Below are positions 57,820 through 64,000 of a stretch of 64,000 nucleotides of DNA, in pieces. The notes below the pieces were generated by a model that was not told the origin of the DNA, searched no databases, and worked only from the letters and a program-made list of their open reading frames with translations. Numbering within the stretch: the stretch's first letter is position 1; each line of letters opens with the position of its first letter. The stretch covers positions 663,863-727,862 of the forward strand of contig NW_023503464.1 of NCBI RefSeq assembly GCF_014529535.1. Reading direction: 5' to 3'. The position numbers were made by a program, and so were the translations under genes. Source of the DNA: Bradysia coprophila (Eukaryota > Arthropoda > Insecta > Diptera > Sciaridae).

Positions 57820-59678
57820 ATGCCCTGTAGCTCTAAATGAATAGCTAAATGCAGAATGGGGACATGCTACATTAGTGAATCATAAGAAAAATGAAATTTC
57901 ATTCGTTTCGTCGAAACGGAGTTAGACTGAGGAATCCTTCACCTCATTCTTCTTATAATTTGCAGGTGTGACATGTCCTCTTTCTAACTAAGTTATTCAA
58001 ATGGTAGAACGCTATGCCGACGATTTTTAATAAATAAAACGAAAAGGAGAGAATTAGTGGCCAGTCGCTCGTTTCAATTTTTTTCGATCACAAATGATTG
58101 CATTTAGAAGATCAAAAGACCGACTCGCTTGCAGTACCATCACTGATTTTCTCAGGTGTGACTAGAATAATTCCCATAATCTGTTGCATCTTGCAATCTT
58201 GCATGCTCTTTTAGAATCAAGTTTCTTTTGGCTCATGTCAGGAGGCTGATGCCGTCTTGATAGCGTAATATCAACAATAATCTGTTATGTATCTTGTAAG
58301 CCCTAAAAGATTCTTATATTAGCATACCTTATTCATGCCTAAAAAGACATTTTCTGAAAAAACGGTAACTGTTCGAAAAAATTCTAAATCGCTTTTTATA
58401 ACAATTTATAGCAGTTGAACACACCTTTCCGACTTTCTTCTAGCTATGGCCCTGGGGGCTTACATTCCATTCAGTTTTAATATCGAAGCGTTTCAATAAA
58501 AAAAATAAAAAAAATTATTTACCATTCTATCAATACAACAGTTCGCCGGTACTTCATTTATTGGACATTTAATAATTCAAGATAAAATAGTTTATGGGTT
58601 TATGAATGACTTTGCTACGCTAGCGTCGTTGCCTTCCATTCAGGTCAATTCATTATGCGAATTGATTTTGAACCCTTTCTTGATTTATTTATAAAATTGC
58701 AACTAGTAAACTCTGTCACTGCATAATCTGTTACTTCTGTTGTTTAAAGTATGGCCCACTGTTTCTCATACCAAATCTTTTACTTCATTTATTTTAACAT
58801 TCATTTTGCTATAAGCACTGTACGCAGCGTTTATTTTTGTTGTCATTATCCATAATAAACGACTGACCGGCTTTCGCTTCTCTGAGTGTCTAAGCAGTTT
58901 TTATTTTAATTCCATGACAATTAAAATGGAAATCAGGGCACAAAGGCTTTATCGAATCTGTCTAGCAAGAATCGACACTTTATCATTGCAGAAGGTCGAA
59001 CTGAAGTGTGATGATAATTATTATAAGATTACTAATTTGGCATTAAAGAATCGAACTTACCAATGAGGTTTCCAGGCAAATTTTGATTAAAGTTTTTTCG
59101 TTTTTTCTTTGTTTAATACAGTAGGTCAATTTTCCATCATCGGCAAGTTCAATAGAAAACTTGCTAGTAGCCCGAGTTGTCGGTATTTTAGGGGTTCTCC
59201 TTCTGAATTCACGAATAATCGAATTGGCAACAAAATGGTCCTAAGGCTAGTTTCTTTCAAGGAACTTTTTACAAAACAATTGGGCCAAATGGGCAAATGC
59301 CCGGGGCGCCCGAAGTGGAGCAGAAGAAAATGGCGCCCGAGGTCCTTAAAAAAAATTTAGCTTTACTAAATTGGCGCACCAACTTATTATTTCTCTATGA
59401 GATAGTGAGATAGTGGGTGGGAATTCTTTTCATAATTTTTACAGTGACCGTACGAGTAAAACATTAAATGGATAAGCACAAAAAACACCTTTCTTCAGGT
59501 CCTTCAAATTATCTACTCTGACGTCAGTTAGAGATGTACCTAATGACTAGACGACTATGTTCAATTGTTATAAACTTTTATGATCACTTGAAACCACTTG
59601 TAACCCAACAAGTAACGAACATCAGTTTCATTAATACGCCGATTGCGATTGGTTTACTCGTCCGAAAGTATAATAAAA
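57820..59678. other. Intergenic between the two peptidase genes
   Basis: AT-rich; no gene recognised. The open frame at 59109-59360 has no domain and no similarity to its neighbours. Confidence 0.5.
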
Positions 59679-61579
59679 ATGGCGAATTTCTCAGCCATTT
59701 TCGCACTGCTTCTCGCAGGATGCTCTATTCAATCGGCAAACTCCCAATGCGCCTTAGATGCACCCCTTGTGCAAGAGATCAAAAACTATGAAGCCAGGGT
59801 TAGACGAATCGTCGATACTGTCCTCAGCGGAAGTTTTAAAGGGAAACTTTTCAACGATACAGCCGAATTCGTTGATACCGTTGGGTCTAGAGTGGTTGGA
59901 TCGCAGGGCTTAGACAAAGGCATAGATTATATGCTGAACTGGATGAGTCAACAGGGTTTTGACGATGTGCATGGCGAAGAGATTATTACCCCGAATTGGA
60001 TACGGTAAATAAAATTTAACCAGGCAGATCGGAACGGTAAGATGCATTCATGACACCACCATTTTCAGAGTCAATGAATCTTTGGAGATGATTGAACCGA
60101 GGTATCAAAAGCTTAGTATCTTAGGATATGGCAGATCCGTTTCAACGTCAGGACCATTAACTGCTGAAATTATAGTCGTTAGAGACTACACTGAGTTGGA
60201 ACAGCGAGCTGATGAGGTATGAATCAAGATTGTTTTCAAAAATTTTTGTGATAATGAACTAGCGGTTTAGTTCACGGTCGAAAATCAGTTAAGGTCGAAA
60301 ATCGGGTTAGTCCGAAAATCAGTTGAGGTGGAAAATCAGTTGCAAAATCAGTTTTCATATAATTAGATCGTAAGGACAGTCATCTTTGAGCCCGTTGCTA
60401 CATACAGTATTTCATGCAGGTGCGCGGAAAGATAGTCGTCTATGACCACACCTTTGTCACTTACTCGTACAGCACACTGTACAGAAATTCTGGAGCTATA
60501 GAGGCAGCGAAGCGAGGTGCTGTTGCCGTACTTGTAGCGGCCGTTTCAAATGCGGCAATGGATTTACCACACACCGGTGGAATGGCGTATTCTAGGTAAA
60601 ATCGCGTTATGTTCAACGTTTCGAGACGTTCATAAGTTCAATGATCTTCTAGTGATGAAACCATCCCAAAGATACCAATGGCATCCATAAGTGTGGACAG
60701 TGCTCGAATGTTGGGGCGTATGCACCGAAGAGGCAAGAGCGAAATAAGTTATTGCGAACGGGTTCCGTTGCTTATCGATTTAAATTTTCAATAGGAAACC
60801 CAATACGACTAAGGCTTTACATGGAAAACGTACACCCCGGAAACACAGTTTCGCGGAACACGTTCGGTCAATTGACTGGATCCGTCTTTCCCGACGAAAA
60901 AGTTATCATTTCAGGACATATTGACAGTTGGGACGTTGGCCAAGGAGCTCAAGATGATGGCGGTGCCGTCGTAATGGCTGCCCTTGTAATAAGTTTGTTG
61001 AAACATTTAGAACTGACTCCAAGGCGAAGCATTCAAGCGGTGGGATGGACATCGGAAGAAAATGGACTCGTTGGAATTCAACGTTACATCGATCAACATC
61101 TGGACGAAATCAATGCCGGCCAAATTGCCGCAGCTTTCGAATCTGACAGCGGTTTATTCGTTCCACTTGGATACGATTTTGCTGGTACCGATCTGGGTGC
61201 CTGTATCGTCCAAGAGATTTTGAAATTGTTTGACGCATACAATTTTACCAGATTTGAGAGAGGCACCAGAGTCGGTTCGGATATCAGTTACTTATCCGAT
61301 CGAAATGTACCAACCTTTAACTTCGTCACGGACAACGAAAAATATTTTTGGTACCATCATGCCGAATCGGACACAATGTCTGCAATGGACACCGATGAAT
61401 TGGATCAATGTCTGGCCGTTTATGCAGCTAGTGTGTATGTCATTGCTGACTTAAGTCAAAATTTAATAAGTCGTGCGGATACATCAGATCCGAATGCAGC
61501 CAATCTTACAACTTCAGCGGTTATCTTTCCGATTGTTTCACTTTTAGTTACTTTTATGAAATACGCTCTGTACACATGA
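59679..61579 (+). CDS. CPQ: Carboxypeptidase Q-like M28 metallopeptidase, copy 2 (504 aa)
   Basis: Exons 59679-60004, 60069-60216, 60420-60595, 60653-60732 and 60795-61579. All acceptors are AG; intron 4 begins with GC (AG|GCAAGA), a known minor donor class. Signal peptide of about 23 residues (ends A-N-S-Q). Metal-site motifs are G-H-I-D-S-W-D, Q-D-D-G-G, S-E-E-N, E-S-D-S-G and Y-H-H-A-E-S-D. The C-terminus is again hydrophobic (V-I-F-P-I-V-S-L-L-V-T-F), compatible with a GPI signal. The third intron sits 19 bp further 3' in the coding sequence than in copy 1. Start chosen at the Met directly before the signal peptide; an in-frame ATG lies 36 bp upstream. AATAAA at about 61608. Confidence 0.9.
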
Positions 61580-61642
61580 GGTGACGTGTAGATCCATTTT
61601 TCGTTCAATAAATGTTTCGTAAATATTAGCGAAGAGGTCGGT

Positions 61643-61765
61643 CAAAGCACTGTCAAGCACCGAAGCATAATGGCTATCAATTTTTTTTTTAATGGTCAAC
61701 AGGTGTGTTTTTGGCCTTCTAATTGAGTGATGTCAAAGACAGCTTCGGTGCTTGACAGTGATTTG
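61643..61765. mobile_element. Small MITE (123 bp) after copy 2
   Basis: Ends CAAAGCACTGTCAAGCACCG and the inverse of CAAATCACTGTCAAGCACCG, with GGTCGGT repeated on both sides (61636-61642 and 61766-61772). The size of the duplication suggests a hAT relative. It lies just past the AATAAA of the peptidase gene. Confidence 0.75.
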
Positions 61766-61772
61766 GGTCGGT

Positions 61773-63169
61773 CGACAATTCTTTATTCAAATGCACCTGT
61801 GGGTGTGCCCACATAAGGGCGGTAAATTAAAGATGAGTACCATTGCATCTACCTAACTTAAACCGGTTGGATGACGGGTCAATCGAGTGGTTTTTCTTGT
61901 TAATGAGTTTCAACATTTTTTGCTGTTTCTCTATGTTTCTGGTTTTTGAGTGAAATGAAGAAGAAATTTTGCGATGATTGAGATGTAACCATACGATAAA
62001 TAAATAATCAAGTGAATGAATGAATGAATGAATGAATAATAATTTTATTCTCTACTATTCGCTAGCCGAGTACAAGGCTATAAGTATATCAAAGATATAA
62101 ACATAAATAAATTCAATAAATCAAATTAAGCGTAAGAAATTAATCATTTAAATGCAAGAAAAAGGATCACAAAGCAAAAAGATAAGGAGAAACATAAACA
62201 AGCAACGAAAATCAATAACAATCAAAAGTCCACCAAGGTGGTATGCACTGTCAAATGACCTAGTTATCAAATTGAATCACCAGAAAGGTGCACGGTGGGG
62301 TCGCGACACCGCCTCTGATTTTTTTTGCATGTACTTATTAAGGGACTCGAGTACTATACAGAACCACATTCAGTTCGCGGATCCATCCATCCGTTTCAGA
62401 GATCCGGCACTCATGGCCGTGCGGGACGGACGAGTCAATATGAATACAGATTGTTATTGCAACGGATAGAGAGACTCATTCTAAGCTAATTCGTATTGAA
62501 ATAGCTTCCCTTGACAACTTGACCACGTAGCTACAGCCAGCTAAAGTCGAAAATTCGACATCTTTGAATGAAAGACAACGAAAGTTTGAAACTCTTTGAA
62601 TGGCGATATTGGTAGAGGATTCCATGCACTATTAAACGCCGAGAACGTATTTTACAAAATTTGTCTGAATTGTACGATATTTGAAAAAGTATATTTTCAC
62701 CATCCTCGGAAAAACTTGGACTCATCTGTAATACGCAGGTTGACCCTGTCTGCAACAAAACAAGAATGCCTGATCAGCCTGCAGTCTAAGCTTTACAATG
62801 AGATCACACTTGCCATACTAGCCTTACAACAAGTATCTGTTACGACATTTTGTTTGCGACAAGATCACCCTACGACGAAATTTTCAATTTACTATCTATC
62901 TTCTAGTGCCCGTTCCTTTAGAATGAGTGGAATGGTTATGCATTCTTCATAAATAAGTGGTTTAAGTTATTTGAAGCAATTCTTACATTAATCACGTGTA
63001 TCTGGATGGAGTCGATTAAAGCTGGCCAAATTAAATCACCAAAACGGTGTCCTCAAAAAGAACAAATGAAAAAATCGAAAAATTTGTCGTCCAGGAATCA
63101 AGTCAAAAGAAGCAAACAGCATTTAGCAGGATGAAAATGAACCAAACTTTGAATCGTCAAGTTCGATAA
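61773..63169. other. Intergenic, nothing recognised
   Basis: A short AATG repeat (about 62013-62040) is the only simple feature. Frames at 62152-62469 and 62596-62952 lack recognisable domains. Confidence 0.45.
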
Positions 63170-63765
63170 AATTTCGGCGAAACTCTCGTGAAGGTAATGT
63201 TGGGCTAACATAGGTGGCAGCAAAGTTGAACAGACGACATGCAAAATTAAACGGAGAGTTCGTCAGGAGGTATTCACGTCTGTATGTTGCTAAGCGAATC
63301 GGTGAGGGCTGCGTAATGCCCTGGATCCGCTGTACAACTCAATACGATCTCGAAGTGGTTGAGAGTTAACTTTCCCAGTCAACACATCGTGGATGAAGAA
63401 ACCTGCTGCGTTAACACGTAGTCTTGCTAGTGATTGTAAGTGCAGTTCATAGCATCTATCAACGTATATGGACGTAGATGGCGGTTTCTATCACTCGAAG
63501 CGATGTATCGGTCGGTGTTGGCGTACAAAACAAACTGCCTTTGTACGCTTTCAAACGTTTGGATGTGAACATCGTGCCGGGGCAACCAAACCGGGCAGGC
63601 GAATTCTAGGTGAGATCGCACGACTGAGGTATAAAATAGAGCATTTTTGCAGTGTCGGAGTTGAAACGCCCGTAACATTTGCAATTGACGAAAGATAACA
63701 TGGAGTGTCCTTTGTTCGATGACACACAGTGCGAACTCTTCTAACAAATGGTCATCTGTTATTTA
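63170..63765 (-). pseudogene. LINE reverse transcriptase C-terminal remnant
   Basis: The minus-strand frame 63747-63427 reads F-Y-T-S-V-V-R-S-H-L-E-F-A-C-P-V-W then F-E-S-V-Q-R-Q-F-V-L-Y-A, the conserved C-terminal part of jockey- and R1-like polymerases. Weaker similarity continues with stops to about 63170. No catalytic box and no tail seen. Confidence 0.7.
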
Positions 63766-64000
63766 TAATGACAACATAAGTAAACGGCAGACTCTGCGTA
63801 GTGTCTTTTTATATAATTCATTGCGCTATAACAAATTAAGTGAAAGATTTTTCAGCATAAACTAGGAAATACTTTAAACCGAGTGGGAAACCACTATTTT
63901 GTGATTAACATGGTTAATCAGTTAATCTGTTATTCAGAAACATAAGTTTTGTGAATCCCAACGGTTAGTCGGTGAATAACATCGATTAACCGCTATATTT
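63766..64000. other. Right edge of the window, nothing recognised
   Basis: AT-rich, with GGTTAATC-like repeats at about 63900-63990 (TTAATCAGTTAATC, CGATTAACCG). Confidence 0.4.

Noticed and set aside
59109-59360. Open frame between the peptidase genes
   Set aside because: No domain, not part of either peptidase, and no splice sites that join it to one.
62152-62952. Two open frames of 105 and 118 codons
   Set aside because: No recognisable motif and ordinary intergenic composition; they may be chance frames.

Overview
This is an AT-rich eukaryotic window. The evidence for a eukaryote is small GT-AG introns (about 57-148 bp) that join coding segments exactly in frame, AATAAA signals after stops, and a mix of BEL/Pao, jockey-like, Penelope-like, hAT and foldback elements. 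The transposon set and intron sizes suggest an insect, probably a dipteran. A fungus gnat is only a guess; the sequence alone does not fix the species.

Most of the window is repeats, in which three kinds of gene sit. (1) A small multicopy family, here called PB1-TM-C: a predicted PB1-like domain, one membrane helix and a short C-terminal domain with two conserved cysteines. Five or six apparently complete copies lie at 6465-7157 (+), 10713-11414 (+), 33974-34675 (+), 40351-41044 (+), 45400-46105 (-) and 51230-51935 (-). A cut and frameshifted relative with a Ser/Thr-rich stalk lies at 1-714, and truncated remnants lie near 19.5, 45.1 and 50.9 kb. I do not recognise this family as a named one. 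(2) A five-exon gene at 14833-18735 encoding about 1169 residues, with a zinc finger and an RNase H-like transposase core. It lies between inverted GTGGCCACCGAGGGGTGAC repeats and inverted ATGGATTAA minisatellites, so it looks like an autonomous DNA transposon. (3) Two carboxypeptidase Q-like M28 peptidase genes (56061-57819 and 59679-61579) and a dead third copy at 54637.

Layout: 1-7.2 kb holds family copies, a HINE-like element and a dead LINE. 7.3-13.5 kb holds two copies of a 1.85 kb block around one family gene. 13.7-19.2 kb is the transposase element. 20.7-25.7 kb holds a second HINE-like element, a dead hAT transposase and a palindromic repeat array. 25.7-33.0 kb is a BEL/Pao retrotransposon with two 761-bp LTRs and a GTTTC target duplication. 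33-41 kb holds two family genes, several MITEs and another palindromic array. 41.3-52.4 kb is a direct duplication of about 5.2 kb, each copy being a 3.4-3.5 kb TIR element plus one family gene. 52.4-55.3 kb is a foldback element with 539-bp arms, Penelope-like remains and a jockey-like fragment. 55.4-64 kb holds the peptidase genes, a MITE and a LINE remnant.

The family genes appear to have multiplied by segmental duplication with the repeats around them. The BEL element entered one copy after its duplication, because the unoccupied site is preserved near 9.69 kb. The abundant repeat family has inverted CCCCGTACGAAGTAC motifs near its ends, a terminal hairpin whose stem is kept although its sequence changes, and internal 146-bp tandem repeats. 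This is the architecture of Helentron-derived (DINE-1/HINE) elements.
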